Assembly (NCBI RefSeq): GCF_000149955.1
Contig: NC_030988.1
Span: 4,350,879-4,414,878, forward strand
DNA from: Fusarium oxysporum f. sp. lycopersici 4287
Lineage: Eukaryota; Ascomycota; Sordariomycetes; Hypocreales; Nectriaceae
Direction: 5' to 3'
Length of the DNA stretch: 64,000 bases
Position numbers and translations under genes: made by a program. The notes under the pieces are model-generated. The model made no database searches. It was given only the letters and a program-made list of their open reading frames with translations, and had not been told where the DNA came from. Position 1 is the first letter of the stretch, and every line of letters starts with the position of its first letter. Shown piece by piece: positions 22,008 to 34,200 of the stretch.

Positions 22008-24177
22008 TCTCTTTAGACGGCATAAGCCTCCAACAGGTCACTTACCCCACTTTGCTTACTAACCCCGCTAGTACCTGCAGGGTACGTGAAGTACCCGTCA
22101 AACAGCTTCTTCATTCAACACCAGCAAAATCATCAAAATCCTCATACAAATTGACCCTAACGAGTCTCAAATGAAACGATGAGCTCTCAAAAGATACAAG
22201 ATTACATAGATGATCGCAGCTTTGATACCCCGCCTTTGAGGGCACCTGATGACCCCACCGGCGTGCCTAATTTTCCGCCCGAAGAGGGTCGCGGTGATGA
22301 TTTTGAACCTTTCAACCTAGAATATCGTGATTTTAAGATCAACCCTCTGCCCAAGGAACCACTCGAATTATTCCAGCTTTTCGTACCTATTTCCCTTATA
22401 TAGTCATGGATTGAATACACAAACAGCTGGGTCGCTCACTTGCTTGAAAATGCCGTTACTGACAACTGGAATATCCCCCTTTCTGAACACTCACGCATCG
22501 TCGAATGGGAAGGCATCTCCACCGCAACGGCTTATGTATGGCTTGGGGTCCTTATTTACCTAGGAATTCATAGGGAAATATCCCTCAAGGGCCATTGGGA
22601 GGCCCCTAGGCTAGGAGATCAGCGACCTCTTCACTCGATCATCAAGTTCATGCCGTTACGGAAGTTCGAGCTGACCACACAGTATTTCCGCACTTTTGAC
22701 TACACCAAGCTCGATGTGAGGGTTGAGAGCGATCTTCCAAAGACCTTCCAAGCGGCTGAAGAGTGGTCTGAGCATATACAAAGGGTGTCTATCGAGCACT
22801 ATCTTCCAGGGACTAATCTGACTGTAGATGAGTGCATGGTGCCGTTTACGGGCAGATCAAAAGAGACAACGCTCGTCAAGAGAAAGCCCACGCCAGTGGG
22901 GTTCAAAATCTGGGTTATTGCGCAACAGGGCTACTTTCTGCAGTGGCTTTGGCATGTAAAGGCATCACCATATAAGGCTATAACGGTCGAGCTACCTACA
23001 TCACAACAGCGCGGCAAGAAGGGAAAGCTGCTGACCGTGATCCCTCTCAGCAATACACAGAGCGCTTTAGTTCACCTACTGAAAAGGCTGTCTGTCAACA
23101 CAGACACAGCACGTCTTCACAGATAACCTCTTCTCGTCACCGCAACTCTTCCGCCTTCTTCGGCGGCTTGGATACGGGGCTACAAGCACGGCACGCCCTA
23201 ACTGCGGCATCACCACCGAGATGAAGCATATAAAAGATACCACGCCTTTGGTGTATAACGAGGTATATTTAATCCCGACGAAGGATAAACAGGTACAGAC
23301 AACTTTACCTATATTTTCCTCACTATTTTGTCTCTTTCCGTTCCCCTAAGGTCCTTCAAATCGATTGGCAAGATAGCTCTGTGGTGCTATCCCTTTCAAC
23401 TGTGCACAGCAAAGGCCCTCACGAGCGCACACCAAAAGAGAGGAAATTGCCCGCCAAAAGAGGCGCAACGCCTGCAGCAGGTCTTCAATTGAAATCAGTC
23501 CAAGATAATCCCTATTCCTACTGTTGCCGCTCAGTATAACGATGAAATGAATCACGTGGACCGCGGCGGTCAGATAAGGTCCTATACAACATACCAGCAT
23601 CGTTTCCGGCGCGGTCCTTGGCAGGCATTGCTTTGGTCTTTCCTCCTTGAAGTCGCACTTGCGAATAGCTTCATTTTACAGAAGAAAACGCGGCAGCCTC
23701 ATTGGAAGCCCTATACCACGCTTCAAGCTTGGAAAGAGGCTATTTACAATGCCATTTTCAACAAATGCGCAACTGAAAGTCACACAAGGGAAGAGAGGCC
23801 GCACAGGGAAGGAGGAAGATATCGAGGATACAGAAGCACGGCAAATTCACCTACAAAGAGATATCAATCATGTGTATAGAGGTAAATATTCCGACTGCCT
23901 AGCTTCTAAAGGCTGCCGGCAAGGACAGCCTCGATCCTTCACAAGAAGGAAGGAAAAAGGAGGTTATCTACAGCCGATATCAGGAAATCAGCGGCGGTCG
24001 CAGACCCGATACGGCTGCAAAGTATGTGAGGTAGCTATTTGTAACACAGCGACCTGCTGGTACTTCTATCACACGCAAAATTAGGTGTGTGTGGATGTAT
24101 CTTGAGTTGCGCTAATTTTGATTGGCTCTAGACCCCTGTCGTGACCACTTTGGAGGCTTATGCCGCTCAAAGAGATA
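22008..24177 (+). mobile_element. piggyBac-like element with about 35-bp terminal inverted repeats
   Basis: Imperfect inverted ends at 22008-22041 and 24141-24177 share GGCATAAGCCTCCAA and GGTCAC. They enclose a degenerate piggyBac transposase. A TTAA target duplication, expected for this superfamily, is not obvious. A related end lies at 19470-19546. Confidence 0.7.
22179..23879 (+). pseudogene. piggyBac transposase (DDE_Tnp_1_7 type), broken
   Basis: Fragments in order: an acidic N-terminus (22179-22403), the main catalytic part (22440-23126: YVWLGVLIYLGIH, FELTTQYFRTFD, LTVDECMVPFTGR with a catalytic Asp, KPTPVGFKIWVI), a segment around 23126-23340 (TDNLFSSPQLFRLLRRLGYG, KDTTPLVYN), and a late block (23547-23700: MNHVDRGGQIRSYTT, WQALLWSFLLEVALANSF). 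Stops and frame changes separate them, so the enzyme is inactive. The order and motifs are those of fungal piggyBac transposases. Confidence 0.82.
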
Positions 24178-25499
24178 GATATTTTCCTAAGGTGATTCTG
24201 GTATTCGAACGTGAGCCTCGGATTAATCCTCTCGGGTTCAGCTGATAAATTGGCTAAGCATGATCACTGTACAGTATTGAGCACTTGCACCTTCCTCTCC
24301 AACAATAACTCTCGTTTAGGAGCGCAGCCCATATATCATTCTTGAGTAGAAGTGTGTATCTCGATGTACTTACCTGATTGATGCAAGCGACAGAACTTAT
24401 AACTCGCACTGTTGGTCTGTCTCCATTTCCCCACATTCGCGCCTTGGACTCCACACAGCAGCGGTACTTCTAAGTACTTCATTTGCTAAGCCAGAAATTG
24501 CTTACGCACCCATAAGGCGGCCAAATTCTGACAGAACATCTGCTTATCAGGTAGAGCCATGTACCCAGATGGCCCCACCCTAGACTTTACAAAGAGCATG
24601 TTTTTGTGGACCGGAAGGTGCTAGTGCTCAATACTGTACCTTGCTTTTCGATACTGTCTCTCCACCAAGTTCGAACGAACGTCTGGCCGCAGTTGAAACT
24701 GACTTCCCACAGGCATGTGATGTTCTATACCCATAGCAGTCCAGAAGTTACCCATGAGCCTCGCGCTATGAAGGCTCAGAGGCTTCGTGCGGACGGCCTC
24801 CTCAGCGTCATGGAGGCCTCTATTTTCTACCAGTCAGTGCCGAGACCCGCTCCTTGTTGGTAGCGAACGTGATCTCTCCAGGATTGGGTCCGGGGCCGTT
24901 ACAGATTTCCTGCAGGTCAGCCCGTTGATCTGGACTGATTTGTCTGTTAAATTTCATTACCTGCGATCGTGTCTTTAGATGCCTAGGTAGTGGTCATACT
25001 AAATGTCATCGCGTCATCGGACTCGTAGTGGCTGCTACTAGGCTCCTCCAAGGCTTAACCCGACCCAGAACCACCTGACCTCACCTCAGGTGATGTGATC
25101 AAGCCAAAGAGAACTCTGAACATTCGTAGGAATAAGCACCAAAATCATAATATCGGGAAAAGGCGGCAAGTAATGCTAGAACAATGTATCAGACCACCGA
25201 TATTTCGACTAACAACTAACTACCTACATTCTCGCCCGATCCCCAATCAAAAAACGGGCAATAAGTGCCTGAGCCATGGTTCCATGATTTTTGACTTCTT
25301 CGTTATGTGGCTCAGTTTGCCATGGTGCGTCGTTTATGGCGGAAACTTACGATCAAATATCTGAGAAATCAGTAATATAAGTCGCAACTGGTCCATTAGA
25401 TACAACAAGAGAACAACGCGAAGTATAGCCTTTATATTTCACCACATTTTACTGAGAATTACTCTATTTCAACAGAAAGTCCCTATCAAAAGATCATTC
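24178..25499. other. intergenic, no gene seen
   Basis: No recognisable domain or repeat. Short open frames (24606-24863 and others) lack any conserved pattern. Confidence 0.3.
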
Positions 25500-26040
25500 A
25501 TGCCTTATCTTCCTCCAGGTAATTCAACCAGTCACCGCAATGCCTTCGTCTCAGGTACGCCTGTAGCATTCGTTGGGGTGATAGGCAGCATTATTGGTCT
25601 ATTATTAATAGTTATTATTTTGTACGCCCATCTTTCAAAGTTTTGTGGTTAATATTCATATTAATAATGCTAGCTTTATCGTAAAATCACGATATCCTCT
25701 ACATCTAAAGATCCTCAACAACGCAAGCCCTTCAGAAAAATACAGAATAGTGAAAGGGTCCAAAAAGCAGGCGACATGGACTGTAACGCAGCCTAGTTCA
25801 GTTGACGTCTGGTGAGTACCAATTTGAGAGGAGGGATTTTCCTACTCGTACTAATGTCAGTATAGTGCAATATGCATCGAAGTTCTTAGGGACCAAGATA
25901 ATGTCCGACGATTGAAATGTAAACATGTCTTCCATACTGGTTGCATCGACTCCTGGTTCCAGAGACACCATGTCGATTGCCCATTATGCAAGTCAATATT
26001 CATTCCAGACAGGTGCTGCGATCCTGAAGACGTTCCTTAG
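25500..26040 (+). CDS. small membrane-anchored RING-H2 protein (three exons)
   Basis: Likely E3 ubiquitin ligase anchored in a membrane. Proposed exons are 25500-25647, 25736-25811 and 25866-26040, giving 132 residues. Exon 1 encodes a short N-terminus and one hydrophobic segment (VGVIGSIIGLLLIVIILYA). Exon 3 encodes a RING-H2 finger: CAIC, CKHVFHTGCIDSW, CPLC, with the Cys3-His2-Cys3 order. The second intron (GTGAGT to TATAG) is strong and restores the first RING cysteine. The first intron (88 bp, donor GTTAAT, acceptor TTCAG) is weaker, though the total length divides by three. The layout of one helix plus a C-terminal RING-H2 is that of ATL-like ligases. The substrate is unknown. Confidence 0.72.
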
Positions 26041-27875
26041 GCGGGGTTTCATCAGCGACGGATGATTTATGCAGGTGTTAGGGTTCTAGTGATCGAACCT
26101 TTGAGTGGTCGTGCAAAGCCTGAAAAATACTTGACAAGGGGTTTCTTCTTTTGCAATCCGCTCCCTCTCCTACGCGAGGGACGTATATTTCATTACTCTT
26201 TAGTATATGAGGGTATTGATACGTAGGGTATGAGTCTTACTTACCAGTGTTATAATTCTCTTAATCACAGAAGTAATCTAAATCTAAGACTGTAAGCTGA
26301 AGCTTATACTTTTATCATGGTTGTATCTTTGCCCAGGATGCGCTTTTGATCAGGGCGTTAAGTATGGGACTCATAGTGTGCGCATCAACAAATTCAACCA
26401 GTAAATAATGAGAATCATAAGAGCTTCCATTTCAGGCTGACAACCTCTGTGTTGCATCCATGTCTACACATACCAACCTTCAGGTGTGGCCATTACAGAA
26501 CAGGTGTATGTGGCTTTGGTCGTCAAGACCATATTTTAAAGCCTGTTTGCGCAAGGGACACGGCAGCTCACTCACGATCAACGCCTTCCAGGCCGTATAC
26601 TTATTACCGCCGGCTTCAATTATAATGACATATCCCAGTGGTTAGGGATAACCTCAAGGCAGGTTCAGCTGGTTGTAATTTCTCTTTTCACTACGCCTAA
26701 ACGCCGGTCGGGTGGCCTAAGTTGCTAAGAGACGCCAAGGCCAAGCCCTCCCTTCCTTCTTTGCTAGCGGACTAAAAAAGCCTAGGTTTAAATGATCGAA
26801 TTCGTACGCGCCTCGAAGACCAATTGCCGTATGTCCTATCGAAGGATCTTTCAAGCCCTCAGTTTGGACCGCTCTGGGTACGCTATCCGCTATGCCCCAG
26901 GTGCACTGGCTTGAACAGATATGCATGCTTCGAGCCACGGATCACACGCTGAGAGTCATATCGGCTGTTCCATTCATCAAGGGAAGTCTATTCTATCCTT
27001 AACGAGGCCTGGGCTACAGCTGGAAAGTCCACGAACATGGGTAACGCGAAGGCCCGACCAAGAGCTCGATCCAACCAGCATCATTGAGCGTGAATGACAA
27101 GGTCGCTGAAAAGTTCCCAGAGAAGATGCCATAGGATAGATCGCGTGAGGTTATCAATAATCCTTGGGATAGTATTGGCCGGCCTTCTAGCGTGCGACCT
27201 TGCCTATCTCAGTTCTGCATGTAACTTAACTCGGAATGCATACCTGCGATGTTGACGGGAAGTTCAATTGGCAGGGTTTAAATGAATTGACGAGTGCAGC
27301 GGTCGGTCCGCAATTGTGAATGTTTTGGCACCCTACTTCCTCAGAGAAGAGGATAGTCGGTTGGCTAAGTCAAGCTGTTGACTGCCCTTGGTTTAGACCT
27401 TAGGGCTAGAAGAGGCAGGTGCTATGATAATATGTAGCGTTCCAAGGCATTGGCTTATTATTGTAGCAGTGTGTCTGGACCTCCTGATTATAACTTTGTA
27501 GCATTATTTGCTAGCATAATAAAAGAATCGTCCTGATCATATCGCAAGCTGCGCAGAGGGTGAGATTCAATTGTGAGACGGTTTAACCAAGGAGCAAAAC
27601 CTCTTTCAGACTTCAACAACTAAAGCCATGCATTTATTTCGCGATAGAGTCATTCGTCAATTGACTCTGTGCTTACATCACATACAACAGTTAAGGCCAT
27701 TTAACATAGGTTTCACCACAGCTTGGACACACTGCGTAGGTATATGCAGATGTATATAATGCTACATTACCAGCTGAGGCAAACAATGTGCACGGCGCTT
27801 ACTCTGTCGCTAACAATGACATGCGCCTTGAATGTGACATATGTCATCGAAATATACATCAAGCTCAGCATGGGA
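26041..27875. other. intergenic, no gene seen
   Basis: No domain recognised on either strand. A short tRNA-like stretch near 26630-26680 was considered and not accepted. Confidence 0.3.
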
Positions 27876-28337
27876 TCACCCCTTTTCTACCAACATCAGA
27901 ATCCAAGGCATAATCCCAAACAATATCAAATTGAACAAATACAGCGCTCGAGCTGCTTCAGTCCACACCTCCTCACTCTCTTTTGCAGGACCACGACGTC
28001 CCGCAACTCTGCGCCCCATGAATTCCATGCAAACCATAAATCCCAACCCAAACAGTCCAACTGCCATTCTTACACGTGCTCTAGCGGGGACCTTATAGCG
28101 GTTTACTAGCCAATTCGCCCAAGCAATAACAGCGATAAACATAAGTGGTGCCTCAATAATTTCGGCATGTGGCAGAGGGAGATTGAATTTGGGGATGACG
28201 TATAGATGGCGGATGGTACCAAAGAAGAAGCCTGTGGAGAAGACAACGCCGAAATAAGTAAATGCCAGGCGACTTATAGTAGAGAGGGGAAGATTGGAGA
28301 CATTTTTGGCGCGTGGAGTTTTAATGTTCGGCGCCAT
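27876..28337 (-). CDS. small four-helix integral membrane protein
   Basis: A 153-residue protein starting at MAPNIKTPRAK; an upstream in-frame start would add 26 residues but looks like leader sequence. A basic N-terminus is followed by four hydrophobic segments: around LAFTYFGVVFSTGFFF, LMFIAVIAWANWLV, RMAVGLFGLGFMVCMEF and LYLFNLILFGIMPWILML. Loops are short and charged (GRRVAGRRGPAKESEEVW). It is a single intact exon of ordinary fungal character. I do not recognise a named family, and its role is unknown. Confidence 0.7.
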   Translation of the reverse strand: MAPNIKTPRAKNVSNLPLSTISRLAFTYFGVVFSTGFFFGTIRHLYVIPKFNLPLPHAEIIEAPLMFIAVIAWANWLVNRYKVPARARVRMAVGLFGLGFMVCMEFMGRRVAGRRGPAKESEEVWTEAARALYLFNLILFGIMPWILMLVEKG

Positions 28338-29270
28338 ACTTTTCGGAGATGAGTGAATGTTTAAATACCGACTAGAGTTTGGTATTGCTATACAAAGCAT
28401 GACATACAAGCCCACTTAGAAGTTAGGAAGGAGGGCATGAGTTATTCTGCCGACAGGATATGCCAAGTTATAGATTGAGGCATGATCTGACTGCATCACA
28501 TGGGGTCCACCGCGAGACGGACCCACTCGATTCCACAGCGCCCCCTTTGCTTCCTCCGTGATGGCACGGACCGCAGACATTTATCGAAATAAACGTAGAA
28601 GCCCAGACCAGACGTAGACAGATTATACACGACGAACTAGTCACTCTACAAGCCTACACAGATGGGAGCGCTATCCATGGTCATATTGGAGCTGCCGCAG
28701 TCTGCACCACCAATGGGGAGATTCGAAGCGTATACATAGGTCTGTCATTGGCATTGTGCGGTTGCGTGCATACATAACATGCAACGCAGCAGTTCCTGGC
28801 GGTGACCACGTTGCTGAAAGCCTGAATGTTTTATTCATAGATGCACCGCGGTTAGGGAAGCCTCGTGGGTCATTTTCATTCTTCCTGAGATCATGATGAT
28901 AAAAGTGTGGCTTGCATTTCAGTCAACGAGTACACGCTTCAAGCTTTTCCTCACCTCTACTGCACTCTGAATAATTCGTCTCAATCTTTTATATATCCTT
29001 CAATATATACTGAGTTTATAGGCTATTTTTTTTTCAGCCTTGATGGAGGTAAATAACGAATATAATAATGGCAAGGTTGCACAATAAAAGGGCTGAAATT
29101 GAAGCCGCGATATTTATCAGCTGGATAATCATCGGCTCCGGCAGGCTCCTTGGAGTCCGTGCAGGGGCCTTCGTGTTGCTTATAGAAGCTCTTCTCATCA
29201 TAGGAATCGACCTCTTGTATTTGATCGAGATCTGAAGATATATTTATGGTTTGAGTTGCCATAAATTGTA
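28338..29270. other. intergenic, contains an RNase H relic
   Basis: Apart from the LINE RNase H fragment, no gene was recognised. The minus-strand frame 29023-29261 (MATQTINISS) has no known pattern and lies against MITE A3. Confidence 0.3.
28630..28740 (+). pseudogene. RNase H fragment of a LINE
   Basis: The plus strand reads LQAYTDGSAIHGHIGAAAV followed by CTTNGEIRSV. YTDGS with its catalytic Asp and GAAAV are typical of the RNase H domain of Tad/I-type LINEs. Nothing else of the element was recognised nearby, so this is an old relic, different from LINE-1 and LINE-2. Confidence 0.65.
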
Positions 29271-29510
29271 TAACGTACATGATAAGCGAGTGCCTCAGTC
29301 AAGCGAGTGTCTCACTATACTGTGCTACCTAAAAACAGCTTACCCTATAACACTTTTTTAGCTAAAATAAATAATAGAAAACACCTTCCTTTGTCATCAC
29401 ACTTTCTTGGCATACAAGTGTTAAGAAAGTGGCCCTTGCCTGCACCAAGATCCTTAACAAGCGCACAACAACGACCCATCCTGCTCTTCGCGCAGACGCA
29501 AGCCGCGGCG

Positions 29511-31236
29511 ATGGCCTCGTCCATGACGAGCCCGCCCGCTGTCTCGGATCGCTTTGATCTTGGGATCCACACTCCCGCCAATCTAAACCGAGAAGCCCGT
29601 GCAGCTCTCCTGCAAAACAGCCCTGCAATCGTCAACGGTCCCGTTGGTGTTTCNNNNNNNNNNNNNNNNNNNNNNNNNNNNNNNNNNNNNNNNNNNNNNN
29701 NNNNNNNNNNNNNNNNNNNNNNNNNNNNNNNNNNNNNNNNNNNNNNNNNNNNNNNNNNNNNNNNNNNNNNNNNNNNNNNNNNNNNNNNNNNNNNNNNNNN
29801 NNNNNNNNNNNNNNNNNNNNNNNNNNNNNNNNNNNNNNNNNNNNNNNNNNNNNNNNNNNNTCTATTATCAAATCGGCCAATGACCTCGCCCGCGAGCGCG
29901 TGGAAGAGTACAACGCCAAGCTGATGGTTTTCCAGGCCTTCTGCGCCAAGTTTGAAGAAGCCGCTCAGCAATTCACCGCTGGACCGCAGCGACGTTTCGC
30001 TCGGCAATTCGCCGACAGCTTCCTCGGCATTTGGAAACAAGAGCTTTCCGGCGATGCACCAGCTTCTAAGCCTACCTACAGCAGCGTCGCGCCTCGCTCC
30101 CCACTGACCACGCCCGCCCAACTCCCCAACATCAACAACAACAACACCGACAATCTGACCCACTTCATCGCCAAGGGCAACAATCGACCATCGCTCCACC
30201 CCGACAAGACCTCCGTGTCTTCATCCGTCTAGAAGCCGGAGCTCCGGCCAGGACCCATAGTGGCTATGCAATCCGGACCCTGATCCGGGAAAAACTCGGC
30301 GCCGTCTCAGACAAGATCCGACAGGTGTTTGAAGTCAGATCAGGATGGGCCATCCTGGCTGCCGACCTCGAAACGCGCGACTTTCTCGTAGAGAAGCGGG
30401 CCGAGTGGGCGGCTGAGCTGGGAGCTATGGCAGTAGAAACGAACAAGGAATGGCACACTTATGTGGTCTCAGACTTTCCCAGAAGACTGACTGACTTTCG
30501 CGGCAATGAGGTGGATAGTGACAGCGTTGTCAGCGATGAGATAGAAATCCAGACAGGGCTCAAGCCCGTTGATATACGTACTGGGAGACAATTCTCGGAT
30601 AATCCCTTGACCAAGACTCTACTTGTGTCCTTTCTCAAGCCCACCAAGAGATTCTGGTCCCTCTTTGGCAGCCGTGCAGCCAGACTCATAGACAAAACCG
30701 TCCAACCTAAACAGTGCAAAACGTGCTGGGACTACCACTTTGCCCGCAACTGCCGTAGACAGCCAGTCTGCCGACGTTGTGGCATGACTGACCATATCGC
30801 AGACGGCTGTGCTGCACCAGAACAGTGCGTCAACTGCTTAGGGCCCCACGAGGCCAGCCTTAGTAAGTGCCCAGCTCGGCCGAAGAAAGTACGCGGCGTC
30901 CTTCGCCGGCTTACCAAAGAACAACGAGAACACGTCCGAATGGTGGGCGCGGAAACATACCGGCAACGATATTCAGAAACACAACTAGAGACGCATATGG
31001 AAACCCAACAAGGAGCGGCTGAGCTGCGAAGGGGCGACATCGGACTAGATGAACAGCCAGACGCTCACGCTCCGAGTCCAGCTGCGTCGGGAGCACCCTC
31101 GTGCATCATGGTGGCCACAGCTCCCCGGGCTACCTACGAAGCAGAGGAGGAGCCTGAGCATCATGGACTAAGCTCACCGAAGAAGAAGCGTCGTATAATC
31201 CTGACAAGCCGTACTCATGACTATGACCAGGAATAG
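29511..31236 (+). pseudogene. LINE-1 ORF1 (gag-like, three zinc knuckles), frameshifted
   Basis: RNA-binding protein of the LINE ribonucleoprotein. A likely start is the ATG at 29511 (MASSMTSPPAVSD). After the gap the frame 29861-30232 reads RERVEEYNAKLMVFQ and then stops, while the homologous continuation (DLRVFIRLEAGAPA at about 30208, then EWHTYVVSDFPRRL) is in another frame, so a frameshift lies at about 30120-30200. The C-terminal part has three CCHC knuckles: CKTCWDYHFARNC, CRRCGMTDHIADGC and CVNCLGPHEASLSKC. It ends at 31236, overlapping the start of ORF2 by 20 bp. The gap makes the frame before it unreliable. Confidence 0.82.
29654..29860. other. assembly gap (207 N)
   Basis: A run of undetermined bases inside LINE-1 ORF1. 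The true length is unknown, so the frame relation across it cannot be used. It probably reflects collapse or misjoining of repeat copies. Confidence 0.99.
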
Positions 31237-34200
31237 GTACTCGCAGACACGAAAGAACGATAAGAAGCCACTCAAGGTCTTCCAGGCCAACGTCGGCAAG
31301 ATCCCACCAGCCCACGACTGCGCCCTGGCGCTAGCCGACTCGGAACGATATGACATTGCACTCCTGCAGGAGCCGTGGACAGCTCATACTAAAGCCCGCT
31401 GCCTAACCAAGACACATCCTGCGTACGACACGTTCACGCCAGTCGACATGTGGAACAGCAACGACACTCGGCCTAGAGTGATGACATATGTTCGACGAGA
31501 CCCAAGACTTCTGGCTGACCAGATTCGCCCCTTTGAGACACGTGACATTCTTTGGATCACAGTCAACGGCATGACGATAGTCAACTTTTATCGCCAGAAC
31601 GACGAGAAGGACGCCTTGAACACGCTACTTCGATGGCCTGTGCCGGAGCGCTGCCTCGTCGCTGGCGATTTCAATGCCAGACACCATAGTTGGCAGACGG
31701 GCCAAGCTACGAATCGCGGCCAAGAAATTGCAGACTGGACGTCAGAGAACGACCTCAACCTTCTCAATACTCTAGACATACCGACAAATCCGCACGGCAA
31801 CACAATCGATCTTGCATTCACCAACCTGCCGCTGGCCGAAGCTACTGTCGAGGACCACCTCGCCACTAGCTCCGACCATTTCACACTCAGCTTGACCTTC
31901 CCTGATATTAGATCGACTCCGATGCAGCCGGCCAAGATTCGAGTGACGACGGAAGACGAGCTCAAACGATTCGTCGAGATCGTAGAACTTGGAGCCACGG
32001 AAATCCCCCTGTCACATTCGACCCCTGCGGAACTAGACGAGCTTGCGTCGGCACTCGTAAATCTACTAACATCAGCAGCAAAAGCATCTGGCCGGCCTGC
32101 ACGCAAAGGTGGACGTCCAGCTCCCTGGTGGACGGAGGAGTGCGCCGACGCCGCGGCTACTTTTCGAGCCATCAGACGTAGCTACCCTCTGGGCTTCAAC
32201 CAAGATGTCCAGATGGCCAAGAGAGACTTTCACCGTGTAGTCCGTCGTGCTAAAAGGAAGTATTGGCGGAACCTCATCGATAGCTTCTCCAGCAGCAGCG
32301 CTGTTTTCAAAGCTGTCCGGTGGCTGAAATCCCCTGGAGCCTTTCAGCCTCCACCGCTACAAGTCGACAATGTTGTCTATGAGACCCAGATAGACAAAGC
32401 CAATGCACTCCGACAGGCTACGTTAGAACGAAGAACTGCAGAGGACGACATTGCAAACCCTTGGACGCCTGTCACTCCTCGTAGACCGATACCGTTCCCT
32501 TCAGAGATCTCCATGGAAGAGGCGCAGTACGCAACCCTAAGCACAGGCAACACGTCCCCGGGATCGGACAACATCACAGTCAAACTTCTCGAGGCAGTAT
32601 GGCATATCATCGGGACACACGTCCGCCGTCTCTTCGCAAGATGCCTTGCAACAGGCCATCATCCAAAAGTATTCAAGGAGGCGGAGGTGGTCATGATCGC
32701 AAAACCGGGGCGCAGAGACCTCACAGAGCCACGAGCATGGCGACCAATCTCGCTGCTCTCTTGTCTCGGCAAGGGACTCGAGCGGCTGATCGCACGCCGT
32801 CTGGCCTGGGCAACGGTGCACTTCAGCGTCCTTCACCCACAGCAAACGGGGGCGTTGCCCAAGAGGTCGGCAACAGACCTGGTGACAGCCCTGATACATG
32901 ACATCGAAGAAGCGTTTGCAAGCAAGAAAGTGGCGACTCTAGTCACAATGGATATCCAGGGTGCTTTCGATACCGTCATGTGCAATAGGCTCGTCCTGCG
33001 TCTTCGCGAACAGGGCTGGCCTAACCATTTGGCTCGCTGGGCTGGCTCCTTCATGAGCGGCCGGTCTGCGCGTGTCAGGTACCAAGACACCGTCACGCCC
33101 TCTTCTCCCCTACAGTGCGGCCTCCCTCAGGGGTCGCCGGCATCGCCGATCCTCTTTCTGCTCTACACTGAGCCAATCTATCGACTGGGCAATCCCCGGG
33201 GTCGCTTCGGCTATGCAGACGACACGGCCATCCTGTCCATAGGCGACACGGTAGACGAGACTACTGCCATGGCATCCAGTTCCATTGAGGAGATGGTGCG
33301 ATGGGGCGCGGCGAACGGCGTTTCCTTCGACACGAAGAAGACCGAAGTCATGCACTTCTCCCGTAGAACACTCAGGACTGCCCCAGCAGTACGTCATGGC
33401 GATGTAGAGAAGCACCCCGAATCAGCGCTGCGCTGGCTGGGCATCTGGCTGGACAGCAGGCTATCTTTCCGACTGCATGTCGAGAAGTGGGCGGCTAAAG
33501 CGAAGGCAGTAGCCTATCATTTACGGGGTCTCACTAACACGATACACGGCCCTCTACCGAGCGCCGTTCGAAGTGCTGTCAGAGCATGTGTCGAGCCAGT
33601 GCTACTTCACGGCTTGGAGGCGTGGTATCCAGGCAGCACTAGGCCGCGATGGAATCAGCCCACAAAGGAACTACCGTCGAGCAATCAGCATCTCATACAA
33701 ATAATGAACAAAGCCATGAATCAGGCCATGAGAGCGATACTACCTGTCTGGAAGACGACTCCCACCGCCATCCTACATAGGGAAAGCGGTATACCACCAA
33801 TTGACCAATTGCTCGAAGCAAAGCGACTAAGATTCGCCGCACGACTCAAATCGCTAGACGAGGCTCACCCTCTGGCGTGCCGAACGCGCCCGCGTCGACC
33901 GCCTGACCGACCTACCTACCACGACCTCATCAAACGAAGATATCAAATACAGACAAAAAGTGTCTTCAGGACACGTCTCCGACGCACAGACGAGCTGCTT
34001 GCGCCCTGCGAGCGGCCAAAACTCGTCCAGCGATGCTTCCATCAAGAACAGATGCCTCCACTCCAGATGGCGTCAAAAGAGAAATCGACTGGCGCCTTCC
34101 TCCACTGGGTTGAGAGACTCGACCCGCTCACCTTGGTCGTATACTCAGATGGCTCTCTATCCTCGGAAGGAGCTGCAAGCTACGGCTTCACCATTCATCA

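Noticed and set aside
26625..26680. tRNA-like stretch (GTGGTTAGGGATA followed by GGTTCAGCTGG)
   Set aside because: It resembles the D-arm and T-arm of a tRNA, but the arms do not pair, the anticodon arm is missing and the spacing is too short.
29023..29261. Minus-strand 79-codon frame (MATQTINISS)
   Set aside because: No domain or homologous copy in the window; it could be a gene remnant cut by MITE A3 but cannot be supported.
29345..30199. Minus-strand 284-codon frame opposite LINE-1 ORF1
   Set aside because: It spans the N gap and is antisense to the recognised ORF1; no domain.
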